Shown here: piece by piece, positions 46,603-54,921 of the stretch
Numbering within the stretch: position 1 is the first letter of the stretch
Layout: each line of letters begins with the position of its first letter
Virus record (IMG/VR): IMGVR_UViG_3300021963_007290
Coordinates: 38,867 to 102,866 of that record
Length of the DNA: 64,000 nucleotides
Origin: a virus
Direction: 5' to 3' (one strand)
Notes under the pieces: model-generated
Told to the model about the DNA's origin: nothing
What the model saw: only the letters and a program-made list of their open reading frames with translations
The model's database searches: none
Program-made: the position numbers and the translations under genes

Positions 46603-49539
46603 ATGACACGTAACAGATATAACACCGGAAGATCACTTAGAAAAGAACCAACTGGAATTTCCAGTGATAGATACCAGTATATTGGTTTAGATCAAACTGA
46701 ACCATCTCTTGGTGATCCTTTGGTTGGAATTTCTTCCATTTTATATAATCCCTCGGGAGTATCTACTGGCATAAGTAGCAGTGGAACCTATGTCTTAGTC
46801 ACAAAAGCAGGTGATCCAAAACGATATTGGCTCGATCCTTTCCAATTAGATACTGACGGTATTCAAGGAACTCAGGGAACTCAAGGTGTTCAAGGAACTC
46901 AGGGAACTCAAGGTGTTCAAAATGCTCAGGGAACTCAAGGTGCTTTAAGTAATTTCCAAGGAACTCAGGGCGTTCAAGGTCAGCAAGGACCTCAGGGTGT
47001 TCAGGGTCTTCAGGGTCTTCAGGGCATTCAGGGTCCATTAAGTAACTTTCAAGGTGTTCAGGGTTCCGCAGCAACACAAGGAACACAAGGTCTTCAAGGT
47101 GTCCAAGGTAGTCAAGGAAACCAAGGACTTCAAGCATCTCAAGGAACCCAAGGAACAACCGGAACTCAAGGAAGGCAAGGAAATCAAGGACTATCTAACC
47201 AAGGTATTAGTGGTCAACAAGGACTTCAAGGTGCTTTAAGCAATTTCCAGGGAACTCAAGCAAATCAGGGAGTTCAGGGAACTCAAGGTGTTCAAGGATT
47301 AAGTAATCAGGGAGTTCAGGGTGTTTCTGGGCAAGCAGTATTTAAAGGAGATCAAGGAACTCAAGGTCTTCAAGGTGTTCAAGGTCCGTTAAGTAATTTC
47401 CAAGGAACTCAAGGACTTCAAGGTGATCAAGGAACTCAAGCAAATCAGGGAGTTCAGGGAAATCAAGGTGTTCAAGGATTACAAGGTTGTCAAGGATTCC
47501 CTGGTTCAGCACAAGGAGATCAAGGTCTTCAAGGTGTTCAAGGACCATTAAGTAATTTCCAAGGAACGCAGGGCGTTCAGGGAATGCAAGGAAACCAAGG
47601 AGTTCAAGGAAGATCAAATCAAGGTCTTCAAGGACCTCAGGGTACACAAGGTCTCCAAGGAATGCAAGGGTTTGCTGGTTCAGCACAAGGAGAACAAGGA
47701 CTTCAAGGAAATCAAGGAGTTCAAGGACCATTAAGTAATTTCCAAGGAACACAAGGAAATCAAGGGGTCTCTGGATTTGCTCAGGGTAATCAGGGTATTC
47801 AAGGAACTCAAAATGCCCAAGGAAATCAAGGTCTCCAGGGAATGCAAGGATTTGCTGGTTCAGCACAAGGAGAACAAGGACTTCAAGGACTTCAAGGAAT
47901 ACAAGGACCATTAAGTAATTTCCAAGGAACACAAGGAAATCAAGGTTTACAAGGATATGCCGGAGCATCACAAGGACTTCAGGGAGATCAAGGAGTTCAA
48001 GGCCTTCAAGGTGTTCAGGGTCTTCAAGGAAGACAAGGAACTCAAGGTGTTCAGGGACATCAAGGAGTACAAGGATTTTTAAGTAATTTCCAAGGAACAC
48101 AAGGAAATCAAGGTTTACAAGGATATGCCGGAGCATCACAAGGACTTCAGGGAGATCAAGGAGTTCAAGGCCTTCAAGGTGTTCAGGGTCTTCAAGGAAG
48201 ACAAGGAACTCAAGGTGTTCAGGGTCTTCAAGGAAGACAAGGTGTTCAAGGATTCCAAGGTCTTCAAGCAACTCAAGGTTTACAGGGAAATCAAGGAGTA
48301 CAAGGTGTTCAAGGTATAATTGGTAGCAGCATTAAACTTGTAGCGGCAGATTCGGATGTTGTTACAAATGCTGGTGGATTAGGCAACGTAGATTCTTATC
48401 TAACAACTACTTATGTCAATCAAGCCCCATTTGCTCAGGTTGGAAATGGAATTGTTGATTCATCAAATAGAAATATTTGGATATATCAAGGTGGTGGTGA
48501 TTGGACTAATGTTGGGGATCTTTCTGTACAAGGAATTCAGGGAACACAGGCAGTTCAAGGTCTTCAGGGAAGACAGGGAACTCAAGGTCTTCAAGGAAAT
48601 CAAGGACTTGCGGCAGCAAAACAACTTGGTGGAGATTTAATTTATGCACCTGGAACAACTGGTTCAGTTCCAACAACTCAAGGACAATTTAAATTTACAA
48701 GAGTTGCTTCAGTTGCAGCAGATCCATCTGCTCCATCAGATCTTGGTGCATATGATAGATGGTTAGTTAATATTACAGATGCTCTTGGCCAATCTTTAGC
48801 TGGTATTTTTAGTGTAATTGATGCCGTAGATAATCCACAAAGAGCAGTTGTAACAATATCCGAAAAAGGAAATACTGCAATATTTACAAGTTTCTTAGTT
48901 GTTGCACCAGATAGCGTATTAACTTCAAATTATAGAACGTTTACTGTAAGTGAAGTAGCTTCCAGTGCAAGTCCCAATGTATTTACAAGTGGAAATCAAT
49001 ATACACTTACAGTTTCACTGGTTGGTGCTCAAGGAATTCAAGGAGTTCAAGGAGTTCAAGGAGTTCAAGGAGTTCAAGGAGTTCAAGCAAATCAAGGTCT
49101 TCAGGGTGGAAATTCTGAGACATCAATCATTGTTGCTCTTGGTGATGAATTTACAAATATCGGAATTGGAACAAGTGTCGTAATATTCAGAGCACCATTT
49201 AGATTTAGAATGACTGAACCACCTACGATTTCACTTTCTCAAGCAGCAACAGTTGGAATTACAAGTGTTAATATTTGGTATCAAGCACGACTTTCAAATC
49301 CAGTTTCTGGAATCTGGACAAGTGTATTTCAATCTAATACGCAAGTAGCTAACATTGCAGTAGGACAATATGATAGTTTTGATAGTCCAGCTGTAACTCC
49401 TGCTCTTAAATCAACCGGAGATGCCACATTCCCCGGAAACATAATCAATAGAAATGATAAGATCAGATTCGACATTACTGGAATAGGAACTGCAGGAAAG
49501 GGATTAAAGGCAACTATATACTATTCAAGAATACCATAA
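46603..49539 (+). CDS. Collagen-like tail fibre (978 aa), cassette 1
   Basis: Residues 1-85 form a globular N-terminus (RYQYIGLDQTEPSLGDPLVG). Residues about 86-570 are a Gly-X-Gln tract broken by repeated interruptions: eight copies of LSNFQG, plus GFAGSAQG and GYAGASQG inserts. Two short Gly-X-Gln tracts follow (near 48529-48606 and 49024-49104). The C-terminal 150 residues are a jelly-roll-like domain: VALGDEFTNIGIGTSVVIF, RAPFRFRMTEPPTISL and TGIGTAGKGLKATIYY; this block type closes many phage fibres and would start or end trimerisation. Open frames on the opposite strand and in the other phase over this tract are produced by the repeats. It probably forms a triple-stranded fibre. Confidence 0.72.
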   Translation: MTRNRYNTGRSLRKEPTGISSDRYQYIGLDQTEPSLGDPLVGISSILYNPSGVSTGISSSGTYVLVTKAGDPKRYWLDPFQLDTDGIQGTQGTQGVQGTQGTQGVQNAQGTQGALSNFQGTQGVQGQQGPQGVQGLQGLQGIQGPLSNFQGVQGSAATQGTQGLQGVQGSQGNQGLQASQGTQGTTGTQGRQGNQGLSNQGISGQQGLQGALSNFQGTQANQGVQGTQGVQGLSNQGVQGVSGQAVFKGDQGTQGLQGVQGPLSNFQGTQGLQGDQGTQANQGVQGNQGVQGLQGCQGFPGSAQGDQGLQGVQGPLSNFQGTQGVQGMQGNQGVQGRSNQGLQGPQGTQGLQGMQGFAGSAQGEQGLQGNQGVQGPLSNFQGTQGNQGVSGFAQGNQGIQGTQNAQGNQGLQGMQGFAGSAQGEQGLQGLQGIQGPLSNFQGTQGNQGLQGYAGASQGLQGDQGVQGLQGVQGLQGRQGTQGVQGHQGVQGFLSNFQGTQGNQGLQGYAGASQGLQGDQGVQGLQGVQGLQGRQGTQGVQGLQGRQGVQGFQGLQATQGLQGNQGVQGVQGIIGSSIKLVAADSDVVTNAGGLGNVDSYLTTTYVNQAPFAQVGNGIVDSSNRNIWIYQGGGDWTNVGDLSVQGIQGTQAVQGLQGRQGTQGLQGNQGLAAAKQLGGDLIYAPGTTGSVPTTQGQFKFTRVASVAADPSAPSDLGAYDRWLVNITDALGQSLAGIFSVIDAVDNPQRAVVTISEKGNTAIFTSFLVVAPDSVLTSNYRTFTVSEVASSASPNVFTSGNQYTLTVSLVGAQGIQGVQGVQGVQGVQGVQANQGLQGGNSETSIIVALGDEFTNIGIGTSVVIFRAPFRFRMTEPPTISLSQAATVGITSVNIWYQARLSNPVSGIWTSVFQSNTQVANIAVGQYDSFDSPAVTPALKSTGDATFPGNIINRNDKIRFDITGIGTAGKGLKATIYYSRIP
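46858..48312 (+). repeat. Interrupted Gly-X-Gln tract of cassette-1 fibre
   Basis: About 485 residues of 9-base units coding G-X-Q, with X mostly T, V, L, N or D. Eight LSNFQG inserts interrupt it. It is distinct from the uninterrupted tracts of the two later fibres. Confidence 0.85.
47911..48224 (+). repeat. 146-bp perfect direct repeat with 168-bp period
   Basis: Bases 47911-48056 and 48079-48224 are identical. The offset is 168 bases (56 residues), so the reading frame is kept. The two copies end where the flanking inserts differ. This is the longest exact repeat that I followed by eye in the window and suggests recent unequal exchange or slippage. Confidence 0.82.
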
Positions 49540-49562
49540 TATTATAATTTGGGAGAATTTTT

Positions 49563-50942
49563 ATGACGGCATTTCCATATAATAGTTCTGCTCAAGGTGG
49601 ATTTCAATATTTACTTGATACTTTTAAATTTCCAGTTTATGGGGAAATAGATTTTTATTGCACTGAAATTTGGGGTGAAGAGCAACGTTGGTCAGTTCCT
49701 ATAGGTGTTACCAGCATTTCTGCTGTTTTGATTGGAGGTGGAGGTTCTGGTGGTTTAGGTGAAAATCAGAGGGAGCAAGATGGTGGTGGTGGAGGCGGAT
49801 TAAGATATATTAACGGAATGCCAGTTACTCCAGGAGAACAATTAAGAATATGCGTAGGTCTTGGTGGAACTGCATGGACAGATGCGTATTTGATTGCTAA
49901 TGGACTTTCAGAAAAAGGTCCTGGTCCTGGAGGAATAACTTACATTTCATCATTAAACAATTCTTCAGTACCTGGAAGAACAGGAATTGGTGGTACTATT
50001 ATAGTATTTGCTGGAGCAGGAAGCACTCAAAGTGTTACTTTTACGTCTACTAGTGGTGGTGAAGTGAGAACTACTGCTGGTGGTGGGGGTGGTGGAACTA
50101 CACCAGGAAATTATGCTTGGGGAACAATTGGAGGTGGAAATGGTGGATATGGCGGTCCCCAATCAAACAAAGGTGGTGGTGCTACCGATGGTGGTGGTGG
50201 TGGTGCAGCTGGATGGTCGAATGGAACTACTGGCGGAAATGGAGCTTTCTTTTCGTTAGCACAAGGAAACCCAAATGATCCACCTACTAATGGAGCGGCT
50301 GGTGGTGGAGGAGGAGGTATGTACACTGCTGGTGGTGGTGGAAATGGAGCTGGTGGAGGAGGTGGAACTGGCGTTATTTGGGGACAAGGACCAAGTGGAA
50401 ACGGAGCACAAAATAATGTTCCTCTCACTACAACAGAATTTCTTAGTTGGGGAGGGCAAGGAGGATCTTATGGACCAGATGGATTTGCGGTTGGAACCGA
50501 GACATTTACAACGGCAAACTGGACAACGATAACAGGTACTTATACAAACCCTCCTGCCAACCCCTGGAATTATAATAATCTCAGTCGTGGAAATGGAGTA
50601 AGAGGATTTAATAATAATATTGGAGATGACAGTGGAGCGGGAGTTTTTCCTCCAAGGCAAGGTTCTGGTGGTTATTATGGTGGTGGAGGAGGTGGAGCAG
50701 ATATTACTGGACAGGGAACACCACAATCTGGAGCTGGTGCTTGTGGAGTTGTAAGAATTATATACTCTGGAAGATCTACAATACAAAGAAATTATCCGTC
50801 ACCTAATAATTTGTCTAATCCGTTGAGTAATTGGGGATTTCCTACAAGTCCATTTGCCGCAGGCGGACCGTCAATGTATAATAGTCCAAATTTAGTTGGA
50901 TCTTTAACTCCACTTGCACAAGATACTTCAAGAGCATATTAA
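49563..50942 (+). CDS. Glycine-rich adhesin-like protein (459 aa)
   Basis: A GGGAG ribosome-binding site lies before the ATG. After a short N-terminus it shows WSVPIGVTSISAVLIGGGG, the start of a glycine-rich fold seen in phage tip adhesins and Gly-rich surface proteins. The centre has many (G)4-6 runs separated by variable hydrophilic segments (about residues 60-390), and it closes with GACGVVRIIYSGR. Such Gly-rich layouts form layered polyglycine-type sheets with variable loops, as in the T4-type adhesin gp38 of some phages. It is therefore a candidate receptor-binding tip. It sits after the cassette-1 collagen-like fibre. Homology to gp38 is structural analogy only. Confidence 0.62.
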   Translation: MTAFPYNSSAQGGFQYLLDTFKFPVYGEIDFYCTEIWGEEQRWSVPIGVTSISAVLIGGGGSGGLGENQREQDGGGGGGLRYINGMPVTPGEQLRICVGLGGTAWTDAYLIANGLSEKGPGPGGITYISSLNNSSVPGRTGIGGTIIVFAGAGSTQSVTFTSTSGGEVRTTAGGGGGGTTPGNYAWGTIGGGNGGYGGPQSNKGGGATDGGGGGAAGWSNGTTGGNGAFFSLAQGNPNDPPTNGAAGGGGGGMYTAGGGGNGAGGGGGTGVIWGQGPSGNGAQNNVPLTTTEFLSWGGQGGSYGPDGFAVGTETFTTANWTTITGTYTNPPANPWNYNNLSRGNGVRGFNNNIGDDSGAGVFPPRQGSGGYYGGGGGGADITGQGTPQSGAGACGVVRIIYSGRSTIQRNYPSPNNLSNPLSNWGFPTSPFAAGGPSMYNSPNLVGSLTPLAQDTSRAY

Positions 50943-50946
50943 TAGA

Positions 50947-50953
50947 ATAAATA
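50947..50953 (+). promoter_or_regulatory. Late promoter core ATAAATA
   Basis: GAATAAATAA just after the Gly-rich gene stop, 21 bases before the ATG at 50974. It starts the small-protein operon 50974-52459. Confidence 0.65.
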
Positions 50954-50973
50954 ATTAAAATCTATTTAAACTC

Positions 50974-51309
50974 ATGTCAGTTGCTGTTGTAAATCTTAAT
51001 CTTGAAAAGGGAACTGACTTTGAAGCAACTTTTAATATTTTTGGTCCAGATAATGGTCCAGTTTCTCTTAATAATTATGATGGAATTTCAAAAATAAGAA
51101 AGCATCCAACTTCTGTAAAATCGAAGTCATTTGATGTTGAAATTATTACTGCCGACAAATCAGTAAAAATCAGTATGGGAAGAACTGACACACTCGATTT
51201 ATCATCTGGAAGAAATTATTTTGATGTATTTCTTCAAGATTCATCGAACGGAAGTACTATTAAAGTTATAGAAGGGTCTATTATTGTTTCGGATAGTATC
51301 TCGATATGA
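50974..51309 (+). CDS. Small virion protein (111 aa), beta-sandwich-like
   Basis: Begins MSVAVVNLNLEKGTDFEATF and contains GISKIRKHPTSVKSKSF, then LSSGRNYFDVFLQD and VIEGSIIVSDSISI. The 'K-G-T-D-F ... K-I-R-K-H-P ... G-x-x-x-F/Y-D-V' pattern is familiar from small cyanophage structural proteins found with fibre genes. The regular strands suggest an Ig-like or BppU-type N-terminal fold, used to join baseplate and fibre. Its stop overlaps the next start by four bases. Exact role unknown. Confidence 0.62.
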   Translation: MSVAVVNLNLEKGTDFEATFNIFGPDNGPVSLNNYDGISKIRKHPTSVKSKSFDVEIITADKSVKISMGRTDTLDLSSGRNYFDVFLQDSSNGSTIKVIEGSIIVSDSISI

Positions 51310-51617
51310 CAGATTTTAACATAAAACTTAATAGAAATAATAAGTTTAAAGTTACCGTAAAAACTGGAGGTGTTGGTGTGCCCGCAAGATTTTCAGATTT
51401 AATTGATTTCGATGGTCAGGATACTAATGACCAATACGTTATGATGTATAATGGAGCAACAGGAAAATGGACAGCAGTAAATCCAGATAAAGTATTTACC
51501 GCAGCTGCAGAAACGGAACCAACGCAACCAGGATTTGTTGGTTATGCAACTTCCTTTATTGATCGCATGGATCAGGATCTTGATGATAAGATCGATGTAG
51601 ATGCTGGAGGATTCTAA
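51306..51617 (+). CDS. Small virion protein (103 aa)
   Basis: Its ATG overlaps the previous stop (ATGA). It opens with two strands (MTDFNIKLNRNNKFKVTVK), then a short segment reading QYVMMYNGATGKWTAVNPD, which resembles the 'x-x-x-L-x-Y-[DN]-x-x-x-x-W-x-x' element common in fibre proteins. The C-terminus is an acidic helix (FIDRMDQDLDDKIDVDAGGF). Probably a fibre-linker protein made with its neighbours. It begins a coupled set of three small genes. Confidence 0.58.
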   Translation: MTDFNIKLNRNNKFKVTVKTGGVGVPARFSDLIDFDGQDTNDQYVMMYNGATGKWTAVNPDKVFTAAAETEPTQPGFVGYATSFIDRMDQDLDDKIDVDAGGF

Positions 51618-51619
51618 TT

Positions 51620-52459
51620 ATGACAACTCCAGTTATTCAGATTAAAAGGGGGTCTATAAACAACCTCCCTGCATTAGCTGCAGGAGAACCTGGATTTACC
51701 ACCGATACAAGTGAATTTTATATTGGTTTAGATGGAACACTAGCAGGCAATAAATTTATAAGTGCTTCAAGATATTGGAGAAGAGAAAGTAGTGGAGCTG
51801 GTGGTGGAGTAAATTTATATGAATCTACAGTCAATGGTTCAAACTATATTGGTCTTAGGGCACCATTAAATGTTCCTGCAAATTTAAATTATACTCTTCC
51901 ATCAGAACCAATTAATGGTTATTTTTTAAAGACCAATAGTACTGGAACTTTATCTTGGTCGAATGAGATTGAAAATTTAATCGTAACCGGAACAATTCAA
52001 AACCAAGGTAATGTTAATATTGATGGAAATCTTACAGTAAATAATAATTTTCAAGTATCTGGAATTGTAACAGGAAGTTATATAACTTTTGATACACAAG
52101 AATTTGAAAGTGGGGCAAGATTATTAAACGTTGGAATTCCCACAAACCCACCTTCAACAACAACTTGGGATTCTGGAGTAATTTTTAATTACTTCAAATC
52201 TGGAACAAGATATAGATCTGGTATATTCTGGGATGATAGTACTGGAAGAATAGGATTAGCGTCTCATATTTCAAATATTTTTAATGAAGTTGGATTAACA
52301 TCCGATTCCCCCATTATTGACACTACTACATTAACATGGGCACCATTAGAAATAAGATCATTATGGATTAATGACTGTGCAGGTCAATCTGAAGTTATTT
52401 CTTGTTCTGGTTCAGAAAGAACTTTAGAAAATATTTCAATTGATGGTGGTTTTTATTGA
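51620..52459 (+). CDS. Tail-fibre-type protein (279 aa)
   Basis: The N-terminus, TPVIQIKRGSINNLPALAAG, followed by EPGFTTDTSEFYIGLDGTLA, is the 'I-x-I-K-R-G-S ... L-A-x-G-E-x-x-x-x-x-D-x-x-x-x-Y-[IV]-G' opening found on many trimeric phage fibres. The central part has strand-turn repeats (NINIDGNLTVNNNFQVSG-type), ending in a cysteine-bearing tip region with SLWINDCAGQSEVISCSGS. The same opening pattern begins the protein at 52714. Short fibre or linker role likely. It ends one base before the next late promoter begins. Confidence 0.65.
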   Translation: MTTPVIQIKRGSINNLPALAAGEPGFTTDTSEFYIGLDGTLAGNKFISASRYWRRESSGAGGGVNLYESTVNGSNYIGLRAPLNVPANLNYTLPSEPINGYFLKTNSTGTLSWSNEIENLIVTGTIQNQGNVNIDGNLTVNNNFQVSGIVTGSYITFDTQEFESGARLLNVGIPTNPPSTTTWDSGVIFNYFKSGTRYRSGIFWDDSTGRIGLASHISNIFNEVGLTSDSPIIDTTTLTWAPLEIRSLWINDCAGQSEVISCSGSERTLENISIDGGFY

Positions 52460-52466
52460 ATAAATA
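52460..52466 (+). promoter_or_regulatory. Late promoter core ATAAATA
   Basis: GAATAAATAAC immediately after the stop of the 279-residue gene, 24 bases before the ATG of the 52-residue gene. Confidence 0.62.
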
Positions 52467-52490
52467 ACGTGTATTTTATTTTATATTACT

Positions 52491-52649
52491 ATGTCTGAAG
52501 AAGATTATAAGTCAATCATTGCAGTATATCAACAAAGATCTTTTGAGTTATTTAACAACAATGTAATGTTGGAAACGCAAATTGCACAATTAAAATCAAA
52601 AGTAGAAGAGCTTACTAAAAAATTAGAAACTACCACCGATGATTTTTGA
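52491..52649 (+). CDS. Small coiled-coil protein (52 aa)
   Basis: The product starts MSEEDYKSIIAVYQQRSFEL and continues with a heptad-rich stretch (LETQIAQLKSKVEELTKKLE), ending TTTDDF. Leu/Ile/Val at regular a/d positions indicate a coiled coil. Similar short proteins occur among cyanophage fibre genes, but the role is unknown; chaperone or oligomerisation factor would fit. An exact late core precedes it and the next late core overlaps its stop. It is shorter than usual gene-finder cut-offs. Confidence 0.7.
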   Translation: MSEEDYKSIIAVYQQRSFELFNNNVMLETQIAQLKSKVEELTKKLETTTDDF

Positions 52650-52655
52650 TAAATA
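52649..52655 (+). promoter_or_regulatory. Late promoter core ATAAATA
   Basis: GATAAATAAT; its first bases overlap the TGA stop of the 52-residue gene. Expected RNA start is near 52661, just at the beginning of the hairpin at 52663. Confidence 0.65.
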
Positions 52656-52662
52656 ATAAAAA

Positions 52663-52690
52663 CTCTTTAAAATAAAGCAATTTTAAAGAG
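52663..52690 (+). other. 5'-terminal hairpin in the leader of cassette 2
   Basis: CTCTTTAAAAT and ATTTTAAAGAG form a perfect 11-bp stem around a 6-base AAAGCA loop. It lies a few bases after the late promoter core and 23 bases before the ATG at 52714. A perfect stem at the very 5' end of an mRNA would be expected to protect it from decay. It has no U-run, so a terminator is unlikely. Confidence 0.65.
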
Positions 52691-52713
52691 AACATAGCCT
52701 TAAGAGGTTTTGA

Positions 52714-54576
52714 ATGGCAAGACCGATAATCAGAATCAAAAGATCATCTACGGCTGGAAGAAAGCCTGATGTAAATCAACTTCAGGCTGGTGAAATAGCT
52801 TTAAACATTTCTGACGCCGAGTTATATACAAGAAGAGAACGTATAGGGTTTTCTCCAGACGTAGTAAGATTAGGTTCTGGTTCAACAGTTACAAATATTT
52901 TATATGTCACAGAAGATGGAAGCGACACCAATACAGGAAGAAAACTTGGAGATGCAAAACGAACAGTCGGAGCAGCACTCTCAGAAGCAACAACAGGAAC
53001 AGTTATTAAGATTAGTGCTGGATCTTATATAGAAAATAATCCTTTAATTATACCAGAACAGGTATCAATTGTTGGAGATAGTTTGAGAGAAGTATCTTTA
53101 TCTCCACAAAATTCTAATAAAGATTTATTTTATGTTTCAAATGGAAATTATATTGCGGAAATGTCTTATACAGGATCTTTGAATCCAGGTAAGGCAATTT
53201 TTGCATTTAACCCAGATGAAGTAGGATATTTCAATCAATCTCCATATATTCAAAATTGTACCAATTTTATTCCAAATAGCATCGGATTAAAAATTGATGG
53301 GTCAAAAGCAATCGGACCATTAAAATCTATGGTCTTAGATTCATTTACTCAATACAATCAAGCAGGAATAGGTTGTTCTATTACCAACGAAGGTTATGCA
53401 CAATTAGTTTCTCTTTTTACTATCTGCAATGATATTTCAGTATTCTGTGGATCTGGTGGTGCTTGCGATTTAACCAACTCAAATTCTTCTTTTGGAAATT
53501 ATGCATTAGTTGCTGATGGAGTAGGTCCATTAAAATATACTGGAATAATTACAAGTTCAGAATCACCAAATTCGGATACATTTATTTTAGATTTAAACGT
53601 TCCCACTTTAAATGTAACTGGTGCAGTTTACGATAATGTCACTGGACTTACTACAATTACTTTAGATTCCAACCATAACTTTAATATTGGAATGGGAGTT
53701 TCAATTTCTGGACTTGGATTTACCTGCCCATCGGGACCAGGAACTGTAACCTTTCCATCGGGCAACAAAGGATATATTTTTGAAGTTTCTACAATTACCT
53801 CACCAAGTTCTTTTGAAACTTATGTGGGAACTTCTACTCTTCCGCATACATATTCTTCAGGTGGAACTGTAAATATAAATGTAATAAGACCATTTGATGG
53901 TCAAGTAGTTTATTTTGGAAATTTATATTACACTATTGGTGGCATTACTATTGGTGCTGGTGGAACCGGATATACTGGAAACGTAGATATTACTATTGAC
54001 TCACCTTCTACAGATTGGGGAATTCCAGCAACGGCAGTTGCAGAAGTTAAAAATGGAACCGTAATTTCCGTAGAAATGATTTCAAATGGAAGAGGATATA
54101 CTTCACAACCAAATGTAATTTTTAGTGCTCCTGATATTGGACTAAATACTGCAGTAGGATCTGCAAATTTGATTCCAACTTACTATGCAATTAAGAGTTC
54201 TACTCCAATTTCTTCTGGAATTTGCACGATTACAATCAACGATAATGTTCCATATGATGTTAGTGCTGGAACGCAAGTTCCATTTTTTAAACAAAGTAGA
54301 GTATTAGCAACTGGACATTCACTTGAATATATTGGTTCTGGAACAGATATTGCAACTGCGTTGCCATCTGCTGGTGGAGTTCCAATTCAAGAACAAGAAA
54401 CTGATAAAAAGAATGGTGGTTTAGTTGTATATACTTCGACTGACCAAGCTGGAAATTTTAGAATTGGTGACGGTGTTGTTGTTAATCAACAAGAAGGAAC
54501 AATTAGTGGGACATTTTATTCTAAAAGTTTATTTTCTACACTAACACCATTTATGCTTGCACTAGGAGGAGATTAA
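52714..54576 (+). CDS. Tail-fibre-type protein with beta-helix module (620 aa), cassette 2
   Basis: Starts ARPIIRIKRSSTAGRKPDV, then LQAGEIALNISDAELYTRRE, the fibre N-terminus type. From about residue 70 it has the entry module LYVTEDGSDTNTGRKLGDAK, then SAGSYIENNPLIIP and VSIVGDSLREVSL. A helix body follows, with FTQYNQAGIGCSITNEGYAQ and CDLTNSNSSFGNYALVADG, which match the 1491-residue protein of cassette 1 (YTQYNQGGIGVSIT, CDLTNSNASFGNYGLYSNG). The end (YTSTDQAGNFRIGDG, TISGTFYSKSLFSTLTPFML) also matches. It is thus a shorter paralogue of the gene at 41752. It lies under the 52649 late promoter and the leader hairpin. Confidence 0.7.
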   Translation: MARPIIRIKRSSTAGRKPDVNQLQAGEIALNISDAELYTRRERIGFSPDVVRLGSGSTVTNILYVTEDGSDTNTGRKLGDAKRTVGAALSEATTGTVIKISAGSYIENNPLIIPEQVSIVGDSLREVSLSPQNSNKDLFYVSNGNYIAEMSYTGSLNPGKAIFAFNPDEVGYFNQSPYIQNCTNFIPNSIGLKIDGSKAIGPLKSMVLDSFTQYNQAGIGCSITNEGYAQLVSLFTICNDISVFCGSGGACDLTNSNSSFGNYALVADGVGPLKYTGIITSSESPNSDTFILDLNVPTLNVTGAVYDNVTGLTTITLDSNHNFNIGMGVSISGLGFTCPSGPGTVTFPSGNKGYIFEVSTITSPSSFETYVGTSTLPHTYSSGGTVNINVIRPFDGQVVYFGNLYYTIGGITIGAGGTGYTGNVDITIDSPSTDWGIPATAVAEVKNGTVISVEMISNGRGYTSQPNVIFSAPDIGLNTAVGSANLIPTYYAIKSSTPISSGICTITINDNVPYDVSAGTQVPFFKQSRVLATGHSLEYIGSGTDIATALPSAGGVPIQEQETDKKNGGLVVYTSTDQAGNFRIGDGVVVNQQEGTISGTFYSKSLFSTLTPFMLALGGD

Positions 54577-54582
54577 TAAAAA

Positions 54583-54912
54583 ATGGCTTTAGCACTTAAT
54601 GTATTTAAAACTGTTACAGCAGTAGTAAGCACGACACCAACAGTAATTTATACGGCACCAGTTGGTTATACCGGCGTTATTCTTTTGGCACAAGTTGCAA
54701 ACATTGGATTAAATTCTCAAGATGTCACTTTTATTCACCGCAGAAGTGCGGTTGATACTGAATTATTACAAAATTATCCAATTTCTGGAAACGATACTGC
54801 AAATCTTCTTGCAGGAAAATTGGTTCTACAAAGTGGAGATAGAATTGTATTGTCGGGAAGTAACCCAACAGATTTGAAATTTATTGCAAGTATTTTAGAA
54901 ACACTCAATTAA
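54583..54912 (+). CDS. Small structural protein (109 aa), cassette 2
   Basis: Paralogue by position and ends of the 122-residue protein at 46229: it starts MALALNVFKTVTAVVSTTPT and finishes LKFIASILETLN. The middle has IYTAPVGYTGVILLAQVANI and the closing 'L-x-x-G-D-R-I-V-L-S-G' strand pair. A beta-sandwich cap or linker between the beta-helix fibre and the collagen-like fibre is the likely role. It has no recognised domain name. Confidence 0.58.
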   Translation: MALALNVFKTVTAVVSTTPTVIYTAPVGYTGVILLAQVANIGLNSQDVTFIHRRSAVDTELLQNYPISGNDTANLLAGKLVLQSGDRIVLSGSNPTDLKFIASILETLN

Positions 54913-54921
54913 TACTAAGAG

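Noticed and set aside
46858-48312. Regular repeats that might be a CRISPR array
   Set aside because: The units are 9 bases, in frame, and code for Gly-X-Gln. There are no spacers of constant length and no cas genes.
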